Source of the DNA: Ampelocalamus luodianensis | Taxonomy: Eukaryota; Streptophyta; Magnoliopsida; Poales; Poaceae | DNA: 64,000 nucleotides | Direction: 5' to 3' | Assembly: GCA_036346255.1 (NCBI GenBank) | Contig: CM070628.1 | Coordinates: 28,287,840-28,351,839 of the forward strand | Shown: one piece after another, positions 24,891 through 36,345 of the stretch | How the letters are laid out: the number at the start of each line of letters is the position of its first letter | Position numbering within the stretch: position 1 is the stretch's first letter | Notes under the pieces: model-generated | The model's input: the letters and a program-made list of their open reading frames with translations, nothing else | What the model was told of the DNA's origin: nothing | Database searches by the model: none | Translations under genes and position numbers: made by a program

Positions 24891-25086
24891 GAGGATGAGA
24901 CAACGACACGAGCAACTTCATCTAGCACATGCAAGTTTAAGAAGCATGGTTGCCAAGAAGCGTCAGAAATCCAATTACGGGATATCGGCGACATCGGCTA
25001 ATTGGATGTCTGCGCTCTCTGGCGAGCATGTTTCTTAAACTTGCATGGGCTCGATGAAGTTGCTCATGGCTGCTATCTCATCCTCC
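24891..25086. repeat. 196-bp foldback, miRNA-precursor-like hairpin
   Basis: Two arms of about 89 bases (24891-24979 and 24998-25086) separated by an 18-base loop. The arms are roughly 80% complementary, with blocks such as GAGCAACTTCATC, CATGCAAGTTTAAGAA and ATCCAATTA opposite their complements. Mismatches are small and scattered, unlike a fresh inverted duplication. It sits between the AT tract and the solo LTR. No known mature miRNA is recognised; the CACTA-embedded miR820 sequence is not present. Confidence 0.7.
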
Positions 25087-25104
25087 TCATGCTGCGTGGA
25101 CGAC

Positions 25105-28100
25105 TGTAACGTCCCAAAATTTGGATTTTTAAAAATCTTTTGAGTAGTTTAGGTCCCTGGAAAATTTCACCAATTTTATTTGAATTAATAAAGCTTAATT
25201 GGGAATTTTCTAAATTAAAAATATTTAATTTGACTAATATAAACGTGAATTAAATAAAAACCTGTGTTATTTGGCTTCCTTGTATTTCAAGAAATTTTTG
25301 AGAATTTTCTGAGATTTTTTCGGATTTATTTGCTATTTATTTGATCTCCTTGATTTTCGGCCTTTTATTTTAATTCCGGAAAATCAGTCTTTTCTCTCTC
25401 CTGCCCATGTGCTACAATAATTCGCGAGTATTGTTCATCTTCAATCACCAGAACCGAACAGAGAGTTTGTTTCGTGAACGTGTTGGCCTCAAATCTTCAA
25501 ATTTCCATATCTTCCTCTACGGTGCATATAAAAACGAACGGTTTGCGCTCACGCGTCCGTATTGATCTCCTCTTCCAATCCCCTGAATTGGTTTCCTCCA
25601 AACCGATCTATTTTCGCCGTAATCTCCAGAAAACCGAGCTCCAACCGAGGTTCTTCTCCGGCGAACTGCGCCTTCATCCGACATCCCCGGTCGAACCGCT
25701 GCGGCGTTGGCTTCGATCGTCGCGTTCACGCCATGGTTCCTTCGTCTTCGCCAAGATCACGAGCACCGTCGGCCATGTCAAACCCTAAAGCGAAAGCGTG
25801 TTCATCGCGTTCCTCGCTACCTCGGTGAGTTTTTCCAAAATCCGATCGCGTCATCTTGTGCCCTCGTCAATACCTATTTTTCGCATCTTTGGATTCAAGT
25901 TTCATCCACCGTGCGCGAGAATCGGCGTTCTCGCCTCTTGTTCGCCGTCCTTCTCCCGCCAAGTACTCGCAACCGTTGATCCCCGCCTTCAACTCCACCA
26001 CCGTTGAGTTCGCGTCGCGCGTTCTACGCCGTGCTCACCTCCCTTTCGCGAGCATCACCGGAAGTGTTACGCGCCCGTGAGGCCGCCGTGTCGTCGGCGT
26101 TCTTCGCGTCGCGCCATCGCATGGAGCAAAATCTTGATGTCCGGACGCGTCATCATCTTGGCTCGTTGTTTCCTTTCCGTTTGCCCCTTCACCACCGTTG
26201 GTTCGCCTCGTTAAATCGTCACCACCTTGAGCAAGAATCACCTAATCTCATTTACTATTCATGCTTTGTCCAAGATGCGTGAGTGCCCAGTTCGGTTCCT
26301 TCTCTGGATTCCTTTCTTGTTTTCTTTCACATCTATGATATGTGGTCAGGCATGGTTAATCCCTTGTGTTAATCCCCGTTATTAATTCTTTTCTCTAATC
26401 CTTGCTTTCCATCTCAGTGCCAAAATTCATACCACTATGCCAGGAGGAGCCGCACCTTCTCTGTTCGTTGTCTGTTGATCTTTGGTTCTATGCTTCTCTG
26501 GACCATGCAAGCATTAAGCATTGTCAATATGTATGTGCGCCAAAACACACATGCTTTCTCTGTGTAATTCTTTTCTCTCCCTGATGTATGGTTTTCTTGC
26601 CATTCAATCAATCCAAGCCACACATCTAAATATCTATCCCTCTTACATGTAGACCCCACATGTCATCCACCCAATTAAACACCATATTTATTTTATCTCA
26701 CTTACATGCAGGTCCCGTATGTCAGTCAACCTTGGTCAAACCCCTGTTCATGAGCTTGGTCTACCGTAGACTAGCTTATATCCGTGGACCTGGTCCATAG
26801 ACCAGTGGCCCACATGTCAACCCCTAATTCTATTTTCGGGAATTAATTTAATTCTTGAAAATCCTTTTATCTTATTGGTCCCACATGTCACTCTCTCTAC
26901 CTTATTTCTGGAATTATTTTAATTCTAGAAATTCATAAATACCAGTCGGTCCCACCTATCATACACTCATTCTTTTTCTAATATTTTCGGAATAGAATAT
27001 TCCGGGAATATTCCGTAAAGCTTTTTCATCATTTCATGTGAATTCCAATCTTCCGAGAGTCATATCTTCTTCATCTGAATTCCGATTGAACCCATTCAAG
27101 TTTCTAAATTCATCTAAATTCAATATCTATCTTTCAACACCATTCAATTTCAATTTGGAGTTTATTTGATTTGTCTTTTGAATTTAGTTTGTTTTGCGCT
27201 TTCTTTCTCGTTAGACGCCGAAGTCTCGGAATCGTCCAAAGGAGCGGAAGATCAAGCAAGTAGAAGATTGAAGATAAAATAAGATCACCATTGCTATAGC
27301 AAGGCAAGTCATACCTTTGATCATCTTGAACCCAGTTTTCAAATTACTTTGTGTTAAATTATTGCATTCTACTTTAATTATTTATTTAAATGCTTTGGGC
27401 ATAGTTATTATCCAAATTATTATCACACCTTGGCCTTGTATGTCATAATTCCTTGTCACCCTAGTTGGTTATTAGTTGGTAATATTATAGCATCAACGTG
27501 GGTTGGTTAGATGCAAGTACAATTGCTTAGCCATGCTACGAGTCTCACATCTCATGAAAGTTGCAAATATGAACTATGACTAAGTGACTATGGAACTTCG
27601 TGTAAAACTGTGTGCTATGTGTTATTACTTCGTGATGGCATGTGTTGCACTGAAACCAACTAGGTGGTAAAGGATTTGGACTGGGGCAAGTGGTGGAAGC
27701 TGTGTGATATGGTGGACTTTGTGATGGGAATGATAATCTTTGTGGCATAGTTAGAAAATGGAAGTCTTACCTTGGTCAATTAAGGACTTAACTTTGTGCG
27801 TCATTGAACTAAGCCTTACTGTACGACCACATACCTGGTATGGGACGGGCCTAACTTAGTAGGTTATGGATTCTTGGCATTGATTACTCAGGTTGTAGGT
27901 TAGGCTATGTGCCAGGGTGGAGGTGTGTTTCAGCCTCAGTGGCGGCTCACATCGCGGGACGATTCGTCGCTTCCCTGTCCAACGATGTGTGTTATGCCAA
28001 AGCACTTCGTTAGGGTTGGCATGGCGGTTTGTAAGCACATCGGGAGTGTCAATGTTTGAGATGAAGTTTCTGAAAGGTTTTGTTGTGATCAGCTCTAATC

Positions 28101-28843
28101 CAGTTGATTGCATCTTGTGGGTAAAGTGTACAACCTCTGCAGAGTGTTAAACAATCTATTCGAATAGCGCGTCATGATCATGGACATGCTCGGGATTTCA
28201 CACGGGGTAGATTTTCATAAAACTATTGGGAAGGGACAGTTGTGTGATTTAAGTCATATGGCTGTGTGAAAGAATGTGTTTAGGCTATGTGTCTTTGTGA
28301 AAACAACTGTTAAATTAATATTATCTATTTGTTTTGAATTATGTTTTCAATCTATTATTCGTATTCAATTGCACATGTTGCTTTTATGCAAAAGAACACA
28401 GAAGCCTTTTCTTTGGAATAAGCCTGCATCTATACATTGCATTCTGTGGTATGACTTGCGAGTACGGTTGTGTACTCACGCTTGTTGTAAAACTTGCGCC
28501 CAAACCTACAGAAATGGAGGAATCGTCAGTCAACAAGGTCTACTTCAAGGATCGAGGAGAACTAGGTCGTGCACCCAGTAGGTGCACTGTGGGCATATGG
28601 ATGGGCTTCACTGAGTTATTCCGTTTCGTTCATTGCTGACTTCATTGAGCTATTCGCCTTTTGAGGCATTAATTGTAAGCTTTGACCTTAAGGTCTTTAC
28701 TCGATATTTCTTGTTATTTGCCTATTTATTAGTCATCTTCGTATATGGAAATGATATTTCATCGATGTTGCCTTGTGTGCACTAGCGTGATCTGGACTAG
28801 TGCGAGATACACAGAGGGTCCGAGTGTATTTTTGGGTCCCACA
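25105..28843 (+). mobile_element. Solo LTR (3.74 kb) with 5-bp target duplication
   Basis: Starts TGTAACGTCCCAAAA and ends TTTGGGTCCCACA, typical TG...CA ends with short inverted repeats. It is flanked by a perfect direct repeat ACGAC (25100-25104 and 28844-28848). No primer-binding site, gag or pol is present, so this is what remains after recombination between the two LTRs of one element. The landmark order resembles the Gypsy LTRs further right: GC-rich leader near 25.5-26.2 kb, a GCAAGTCATACC segment followed by GATCATCTTGAACCC near 27.3 kb, and GAGTACGGTTGTGTACTC near 28.46 kb. Open frames at 25474-26282 lie in the GC-rich leader and do not resemble proteins. Confidence 0.88.
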
Positions 28844-28848
28844 ACGAC

Positions 28849-29500
28849 TTCCGAAAGTGGTTGAGGGACTACAACAATATATATATATGATGTCGGTTTT
28901 AAAAACACAAGCAGCCACTGTTTAGAGACTTTATAGATAAGAGATCAGGAATGAAATAGTAGGACGTACCTGGCAAAGGTGGACCGCACAAGATTAACCC
29001 TACTCATGCCATTTCCTCTATATTTTTTTTTTCTTGTTCAAAATGGACCACCCACATGAACTAGATATTTCACAGAGAGCTCAACTCATCCCATAACCCA
29101 TAGCCATATCATCATCCCCCAAAATTACAAAATATTAGTCCTCAGGGCACATCACAGAAGCATAGTCGGTAGCTCTCAAGATTTATCACTGAGTAAGGGG
29201 AAGGGAAAGGGCTCATCCATATCGTCGAGAGAGTATATTCAATATTCAGTATTTAGCAATACTTCAATATTCAGTATTCAGCAAGCAGTATATTTAGTTC
29301 AGTTCAATATTCACTTATTCAGTATTCAGTTCATTAACAAGTATTCAATTCATCAACAAATGTAGGCATTAGGCACAGTAGACCAACAAGCAAATCAGTT
29401 CAATTCATCAGTTGATTACAAATAACAAAGCACAAAGCAGATCAGCAAACCTCCACAGTATTCAATTCATCAGTTTAAAAATCACAAATTAGTCAGAGGA
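28849..29500. other. AT-rich stretch without recognised gene
   Basis: Contains a short TATATATATA run at 28879-28890 and repeated words of the type TTCAGTATTCAG and CAATTCATCA between 29235 and 29475. No coding or RNA gene is seen. Confidence 0.5.
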
Positions 29501-29517
29501 GGGGGAGCTGCGGCACA

Positions 29518-29715
29518 GGAGGGGGAGCAGAGAGGGGAGGGCGGCTACGCGGGAGGGGAGCAGAGAGGGGAGGGCAGCGGCGCGGGAGGGGGAGCAGAGG
29601 GGAGCGACGTACCTCGATTTGACGGCGTAGATGGCGGGGCGAGCTCGATTCGGCAGGGGAGATGGCATGACGAGCTCGATTCGGCGGGGGAGATGGCGGG
29701 GCGAGCTCGATTCGG
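29518..29715. repeat. Two adjacent GC-rich minisatellites
   Basis: 29518-29605: about three copies of a unit built from GAGGGGGAGCAGAGAGGGGA with GGGCGGCTACGCGG. 29629-29715: three copies of a unit of about 30 bases containing GATGGCGGGGCGAGCTCG and ATTCGGC. On the minus strand they read as a CT-rich leader with AATCGAG|GTACGT resembling a splice donor near 29609-29617. The stretch may therefore be the 5' UTR of a minus-strand transposon gene. Confidence 0.7.
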
Positions 29716-29849
29716 TCGCGGCGAGGTCGAATCAGCGGCCGGGGGAGGCGCGATGCTGGAGCCTAAAGTCCCGAACCCCTAACGCGCGATGGAGAGGGAA
29801 CGGGCAAGAGTAAGGGCACAAACCCTAGCGTGCGATCTGTTATTAATAA

Positions 29850-29919
29850 ACGAATATCACAGACGGTTCTATTATGGAACCGTCGGTGAATTTTTTTTTT
29901 TTGTATTTTTCTTGTAATA
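29850..29919 (-). mobile_element. CACTA-like terminus fragment, minus orientation
   Basis: On the minus strand this reads TATTACAAGAAAAATAC (a damaged CACTACAAGAAAA end) followed by TTCACCGACGGTTCC and GAACCGTCTGTGA. It therefore looks like the start of another CACTA element whose body would extend leftwards through the CT-rich leader at 29.5-29.8 kb. No matching opposite end was identified. Confidence 0.4.
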
Positions 29920-30030
29920 CTTTTGTCTATTTTAGAAAGAGACAATCTGGGCCATAGAATATTAATCTAACAGTGAGAAAATGTGAATGATGGATAAAGA
30001 AATTTTAGTCACCTGAAGGATAAAGAAATT

Positions 30031-30632
30031 TTATGGCAAGTAGCTTAACATCTCTGCAAAGAAATTGGCATACTCATGCCTAATCCTGCAGTCATCGCTG
30101 CAGAAGACAGCGTAGTCGTCCCACCCTTCCACGCGCAGCCGGTGCTCGTGCACAGGTGACCGTCCTCCGACAGTGCCCACACCCGGCCCAGCGGCCCGAC
30201 CATCTTCCCCCACGCCGTCGCCTGAATCATGTCCGTGGCGAGCCTCTAGCACCGTCTGCACTCCCGGTTGGTCCTCTTGGTCGTCTCGCACCCGCCATTG
30301 GCCTGCTCGCCCTCGACCTACCTGATGTAGTGCTTCCCAATGTCGCGCGTCTCGCCGCCATGTAGAGGAGGAGTGCGAGCACATAGGCCGCGGCCTTGTG
30401 GCCGGCGACGACCGCCCGTTCAAGGAACACGAGGCCACGCATCATGTCTTGGGGTGCGAAGACAAGCGCGAGGCTCACGACGAAGCAAGCCTCCTGGTTG
30501 CCAGCGCCGGCCAGGTGGTTGTCAACAGTGTGGTAGCGCACGTTGTCCCACCACTTCATCGCCTCCTCCCGCTCCAACACCACGCACCTCCCCACGGCGC
30601 GCTTCTTGGACGCCTTGTACATGACTTTGCAA
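30031..30632 (-). pseudogene. F-box/Sel1-like protein gene fragment, copy A (F-box exon missing)
   Basis: Second exon of a plant F-box gene of the type with Sel1-like helical repeats and a C-terminal Cys cluster. The acceptor TTTTAG precedes TGCAAAGTCATG at 30632. The product reads CKVMYKASKKRAVGR, LEREEAMKWWDNVRY, LAGAGNQEACFVVSLAL, RGLVFLERAVVAGHKAA, then after a frameshift near 30360 KHYIR. A further shift near 30135 gives VEGWDDYAVFCSDDCRIRH and stop TAA at 30031. A TAG lies in the middle of the exon, where copy B has TAA. The F-box exon is not found upstream. Copy B lies about 7.2 kb to the right in the same orientation. Confidence 0.75.
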
Positions 30633-30754
30633 CTAAAATTCAAGATGCATGACAAAATCTTAATAAAAGAATTAATTACTCTATAAGTCTCTGATGCACC
30701 GTTGGAACAAACGCACCAGGCACTGAAAGTCTCTGATGCAATGGTTACATGCAT

Positions 30755-32535
30755 ATGAATCTTTGATGGCAGTTTTCCTCAGTTTTGGTTTGATGTGCTG
30801 AACTGTCCGGGTTTTTAATCATTTGGGCCTACCCAAATAGAATGATGCTGAAAATCACAACTTGCATGGTACCACATTGCTATTTTAGGTGGAGAAACAC
30901 CTATTTATAAGTGAGAGTGGGTGTTATCTAGTTGAAGTAAGCAAAAGAAGCTCACACCTGCACACTCGCTTTCTTGACTCGCCATCGCCTGCCCACGTCG
31001 TGCTTGGTGGCTAGCATTGCTGCAAGCCTGCAACTTCATTTTTCATTTGTATCTTAGGGCCACGAGTTATGACACGGCTAATGGTTGAGAACAAATCGTT
31101 CAAATTCGAACGCGGAAGATGATGACACGCATTAATTGTTTTCATTCACTGCGCGTTATTGAGGTTTCCAAATCGTGGGGCTAACGGACGAGAACGACTC
31201 GTTCAAATTCAAAAGTGGAAGATTATGAGACCCATTTATTCACTGCGCGTTATTGAGGTTTCCAAATTGTGGGTTGGCAGATAACATCGTTGAGCGTTCT
31301 TTCTGTGAGTTCTCCAAGTTATTTTGTTGGCTTACATGATTGTTGTATAGATTACGTAAATGTAGCATTGTTGTTCATATAACTCTGTTACATCAGTGGT
31401 TTATGTGGTTTCTTCATGGTTTATGTATGCTAGTTATTTGTTTGCTTATTTATGTACTATTACCTTGGTTTACATTTACTAGTTGCTTGAGTACTGGTTT
31501 ACGTAGTTCTAGTGTGGTTTACGTGAACTACTTTTGTCAACTAATTTAAGTATTCCTGGAATTAAAATAGTTATATAAAGTGCACAATTTTCTAACAATT
31601 GCTTCCCTTCTTGTGTTAGATATGTGAAATGAGGTTGTGCCACGAGGGCAAGTTAAAGAATCCACTGTATTAGAGAGCCAGTTTAGAATGCTGAAAAAAA
31701 AACTAGGGACAAAAGAAACACGAATCGAGAATTCTATAGGAATGACAAACATAGGAATTAAGTGATGTTTAGATGTAAAAACTTGGAGGAGATGTTTCTG
31801 GACTAGAGAGCGAATGGAGAAAGAAAGAGATGAACTGTACCGAAGAACTCAGAAGAAATTCACATGAGGCCAGACTTCATGTTCGGTTTAGTTTAGGAAA
31901 TGCTCCAATTGTAATATTGAGAGCCAGTAACCTGGTGGTTAGAGTGAGGGTGTTCAATTTTACCCACTGGATTCAATACCTAGGATCGACACAGTGTGCC
32001 ATATTTAATTAGAGTACACACGTGTACATTCAGCGAGAAATCGTGTGTCCACACTCCGTGTGGTGCCAGAACCTTTGCAAAATTCCAAGAATGTGTAGTG
32101 AAAGAACAAGCGTGTGTATGCATTGTAGCATGAGTGGAGTGTGAGCCTCCTTGTACTCTCTAAAGAAATACTATGATCATAAAATTGTACTTGGATTACA
32201 AATCTTCATTTTTTTTCTTCAGAAGTCCTTTGTCTAGACACCTCCCCGGAGGAGTAAATTATATCGGACAGTTAGGTGACAATCCAAACAATCCATTCAA
32301 AACTAAAGTCCATAAGCCAAAGTTTCCCAATATTACCAGGACCGTACAACATGCAACTTTTATTCAACTGTAGCAATTTTTCATAGGAAGGGTGAACCAA
32401 TCCTCAAATTTTGTAAACTACTTATGTGAGTTCCTTCTCTATTCTCTTCGTACGCAGCTAATAATTTGGTCAGTAAAATGTTTTAAAAATGATGCAAAAT
32501 ATAATATTACAAAAGTACACTTGATGATAAACATA
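30755..32535. other. Intergenic or element-internal DNA, no recognised gene
   Basis: No convincing coding sequence. TTTATAAGTG at 30902-30912, followed by short transcribed-looking sequence, is compatible with a TATA box but is not backed by a gene. A direct duplication at 31078-31273 is listed separately. Confidence 0.4.
31078..31273. repeat. Direct tandem duplication, about 100 bp x 2
   Basis: 31078-31180 and 31181-31273 share the words GAACNAATCGTTCAAATTC (one base variable), GGAAGAT and CACTGCGCGTTATTGAGG followed by TTTCCAAAT. The second copy lacks about 10 bases in its middle. Origin unknown. Confidence 0.8.
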
Positions 32536-32537
32536 TA

Positions 32538-32772
32538 CTCCCTCCATTTTCAAATAACTAACACCGTTGACCTTAACTGTTCAAAATTTGACCATTATTT
32601 CTTTAACACTACATATGTAAAGTTATAAATATACAATATTATTGAAGTACTTTTTGTAACAAATCTAGCAATACTAATTTTATTTCAGGTAACTAAATAT
32701 TTTGAAATTTATAATTGATCAAATTTTGAGTAGTGAAAGTTAAAAGTGTCAATTATTTGAAAACGGAGGTAG
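32538..32772. mobile_element. Stowaway-type MITE (Tc1/mariner-derived)
   Basis: Begins CTCCCTCCATTTTCAAATA and ends TATTTGAAAACGGAGGTAG, the Stowaway terminal inverted repeats, flanked by TA on both sides (32536-32537 and 32773-32774). 235 bp, AT-rich, no coding capacity. Common in grass gene-rich DNA. Confidence 0.9.
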
Positions 32773-32774
32773 TA

Positions 32775-33610
32775 CTCTTTTCATATGGATAATACATTAG
32801 TGGTCAAAGTTAAAAAAAAAATTGTGAAATTCCCCGTTGGCATCTACTTAGGGCTTGTTTGGAAGCAATGGGTAGGAAAATCAGATAGCAAAATCCCTAC
32901 AGGGGATTTTGAGAGCACATGAAATCCCCTTCAAACCGAAAGGGAAATCTTTGCCTGAGAACAAAATCCCTATTGTTATTTGGAAGCAACAGGGATAAAA
33001 ATCACGGACATTAAAAAATTCAAAAACCAGAAGTACATCCCGCTCAAAGAAACAAAGAGGGGGGGGGGAGGGGCTATATAAACTAATTACAGCATGTAAG
33101 AGTTAACAGAAACATTAGTAGTTCAGTACAAGATCCAGCTCCACAAAAAGTGGATATAAATAAGAGAACGGCAGGCAGAGGTAATAGAAAATGAAGTTTA
33201 ATATCATGAATGCTTATGTTGACAAACAGTACAGTGCAAATGTGTCCCATAGGTTTTTATGTGCAGGTATTGGTGTTGTATCTCAAATGTGCAAGCCATA
33301 ACCCAAAAAAAAAAAGATAAACTGGGAGTAGTGAAGTTGGCAACCGAAATTCCATGAGCATGAATGAAGTGCCATCAAGTTATGGTGTATAAGCACTCAT
33401 CGTATTTTAAGTTTCTACTTGCAAAAAGCCTCCGCTAAAATCACTCAAGATGACATTTCACTATTTCAGTGAGTAAGACAATAATTCATTCGTTATAAAC
33501 TTATAATATTAAAGTCAGGAACAAAACAGTCGTGAGCATCTATCCTGTCAACTAAAGGTTTTGCATATCCTGGGTAAAAGCAGAGATCAGTGAGATGAGA
33601 TTAAGGGGAA
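32775..33610. other. Non-coding stretch with homopolymer G run
   Basis: Contains AGGGCTTGTTTGG at 32848, whose complement recurs at 54970-54982, and a G-run at 33058-33071. No gene recognised. Confidence 0.4.
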
Positions 33611-33756
33611 TTTTGAAATATACCACTTCTGAATTTGTAGTTTTGAAATATGTCACTCTTCAGTTTTTTTCTTTGAAATACAGGAGTGGCATATTTCAAA
33701 GAAAAAAGAGTGGTATATTTCAAAACTATAAAGTCAGGAGTGGCATATTTCAAAAT
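33611..33756. repeat. Imperfect palindrome of TTTGAAATAT(A/G)CCACT units
   Basis: Three forward copies of a unit starting TTTTGAAATAT are followed by two or three inverted copies ending ATATTTCAAAA, centred near 33684. It is a MITE-like snapback of about 146 bp immediately downstream of the last phosphatase exon fragment. Confidence 0.8.
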
Positions 33757-33821
33757 ATGCCTGAGATTAAAGTAACCAGGCTCTTGGTGTAGAGCAATAT
33801 GAATAGTTAAGGAGAACAAAC

Positions 33822-35045
33822 CTTCCAAACCAGCAGTGAAGAGAACGAGACCGGCAAATTCGCTAGTTCGCTGCAAAAACTCATCCAAACCAGGACGCTC
33901 AAAGACAGTTTACCTGATTCACCCTCTGTCTTCCTTCAGCATCCTATACACCAAGAAATAATACAACTCCCCTTAAGTAACTTCCTGAGAAGTAAACTAA
34001 AACAGCACTAGAATAGCAAAAAGCACAACTGCACAAGATGGTTGCCTACTTGCCTTATCAGCGGATATGCACTCCATGTCAAAGCAATGCAATCCTGCTG
34101 CAACTGCCTGGGTCCGCAAAGTAGCAGGAAGGCTCAACGACTCATATGCGCAAACTAAAGTCTCATCCAAGTCAAGCACTACCTGAAGAGACAGCCCCAA
34201 ATACTTATAGATTATGTGCAAGCAACGAAGGAAGTCCATTTGAGAAGGCTTGGTACTTTGGTAACTAAACGAATAAACATATACAGAGAATTATAACCTG
34301 CAATGCTGTTTATGATAATAAATAGTACTACTAATCTGTTATTCGTGCCTAACAAATCATATTTATACGGATATACCACCCACTTCATCTCAAAACTAAC
34401 CTCACTCCAGTTATGTGTTATGATCACAACTTTTTGGAGTACATCCCAACACTATAAGAAACTGCTGCCCTGCACACACCAATCCTGTTCTACCACACCT
34501 AATTAGTCCGCGATGAATTACTAACCCCATAAACCCAAGTGATTCCTAACCTCCCAAACTCCCGAAGGCATCCTCCTTTCACGCCCAATAGGTCAACACA
34601 CCGGTCGTTCCAGGATGCAAAACCAATAACGAATCTTGTCCGTACCGTGAGCCGTCCGAGAGGCGGGGACGGGGCAGCAGCGCGTCGGCGGGGGCCTCGG
34701 AGGGGAGCTGCACAAAGGCCTCCGTGGGCGAGGACTGCGCAGGGAGGCGGCGGCGAGGAGCAGGTGGCGGAGGCCGAGGAAGAAAAGGAGCTGGGCCCAG
34801 GAGGAGGGCATGCCGCGGATGATCTAGAGCAGGATCTGGAGGAGGAACCCGAGCCACCCCACCACCAACCGCCACGCCGCCTGCCCCCGGTGCTGCACCG
34901 GCGCCACCCCCGCCGCCGGCGAGTAGACCTCCGCCGCGGAGGATCTGGAGGAGGAAGCACGCGAGGTGGTAGCGAGCGAGGGAGGCGAAGGTCGAGGCTG
35001 TCGAGGCCTCGAGGGAGGCGGTCGCGGTCGCGGTCGCAGTTGCAA
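33822..35045 (-). pseudogene. SCP/FCP1-like (HAD family) phosphatase gene fragment, first three exons
   Basis: Encodes the start of a plant NLI-interacting-factor (CTD-phosphatase-like) protein. Exon 1 about 35045-34646: a Pro/Arg-rich N-terminus, then WRLVVGWLGFLLQILL (likely membrane segment), an in-frame TAG at 34824-34826, AQLLFFLGLRHLLL, and at the end (in another frame) PPLGRLTV. Exon 2 34182-34054: VVLDLDETLVCAYES, the DxDxT catalytic motif, to CFDMECISADK, with an unusual GC splice donor. Exon 3 33925-33822: VFERPG, TSEFAGLVLFTAGLEG, with one extra A in GGTAAACTG that shifts the frame. All later exons, including the rest of the HAD domain, are missing. A truncated copy within the CACTA region. 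Confidence 0.85.
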
Positions 35046-35224
35046 GGGTCGTCGCGAGGCGGAGACCGGGGTGCGTGCAAGGAGAGGCGACGTGATGGGT
35101 CCCGGTGGAAACGGCGTGGATGGGAGACAGGAAATCTCTCTGGCTAGTCGGAGGAAATTTGCCTGTGAGTTTCTATCCTGAGAATTGGGTCAGGATCTGG
35201 TTGGGATTGGAGTTCTTAAACAAG

Positions 35225-35650
35225 AAATTTTTAAAAATAATATTATTTTTAAAAAATTTATAAAAGAAAATAGACATCCTTAAAAATTATAAAACTAGGT
35301 CTCTATCATCATTTGAAATGACGACAGACTCCTGTCGTCATTTCAAATGGCAACAGTGACTCTATCTCCAAAGGAACAGTGGGGGTCCTATCGCCAGTTC
35401 ATTTGGTGAGAGGAGCATGTTGCCAATTGAATTGACGACAGGAGTAGTGTCGCCAAATGAACAGACGACAAGAGGGCTTTATAAATTTCTGATTTTTTTA
35501 AAATAATACTATTCTAAAAGATGATTACAAATATAAATAGTCAAAAAACAATTACAAATGACGATAGGGGCCTAGTTTTGTAAAAAAAAATTGACTATTT
35601 ATTTTTGTAATTATCTTTTAAAATAATATTATTTTTTAAAAAAAATATTC
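35225..35650. repeat. Foldback repeat with GACGACAGG-type internal motifs
   Basis: AT-rich inverted ends (TTTTTAAAAATAATATTATT on the left, its complement type on the right) enclose repeated segments of the form TGTCGTCATTTCAAATG and TTGACGACAGGAG in both orientations. A relative lies at 54720-54970 with the same internal motifs and the same AT-rich right end. Class unknown. Confidence 0.65.
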
Positions 35651-36345
35651 GTAATTTTTTAACATGTGGCCATTTTTGGCTCCCTGTTCATTCGAAATTC
35701 CAGTGTTAGCTCATCTTACCCGTAATTTCCACTTCTAGCCCCCTTCTCCGTGGCTACTACGTCCAAAATTTTTGCAAAGCATGAATTTTCACTTTTGCAT
35801 AGGTAATTGAATTTGGATTTCTAAATTATAAATTAAGCTCATGGTTGAATTTAATTTGGACTTAAATTTGGAATTCAATTGTGAATTGAGCTCATGCCTA
35901 CTTTTGGAGATGCATAGTTGTGAAAGGCGTGAAGGATGTTGTCAAGCGTCGAACTTTTGAGGTAAGGTAACATATGTGCATCTGTGGATAAATATTTTTG
36001 TATCATTCATTTTCACATCGTTACGTTTGGATCATTCATTTTTACATCGTCACAAAGTTCAATTTTTGTACGAGGCTTGGAGATTACAAATATACTCGTG
36101 CTAATGAAATCTTTCGACCGAAGGTAAAGTGCGAGTCACGGAACTAGAAATACATTAGAGTCCGCAGACAGAAGCACGTTACACGTGGTCACATAGCATG
36201 ATGGTTCAGCTAATTGCTTTAGTCATCCTCGCTACAACTACAGTATACTACGACACAAGCATCCAAACCATGTAAGTATATATACCTTCAGGAGATAGGA
36301 TTAACATGGTGGGTAGGACGGGGGACTACTACGGAATGACCCGAC
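35651..36345. other. AT-rich non-coding stretch
   Basis: Lies 3' of the minus-strand gene at 36346. A small repeat ATCATTCATTTTTACATCGT-like occurs twice near 36003-36050. No other feature recognised. Confidence 0.4.

Noticed and set aside
24891..25086. miR820 precursor
   Set aside because: As far as I can recall its mature sequence, it is absent from both arms.
25474..26282. Series of overlapping open frames suggesting a gene
   Set aside because: They lie wholly inside the solo LTR in its GC-rich leader, in several frames, with no recognisable domain.
34539..35147. 202-residue plus-strand frame as a gene
   Set aside because: It is the shadow of the GC-rich first exon of the minus-strand phosphatase fragment.
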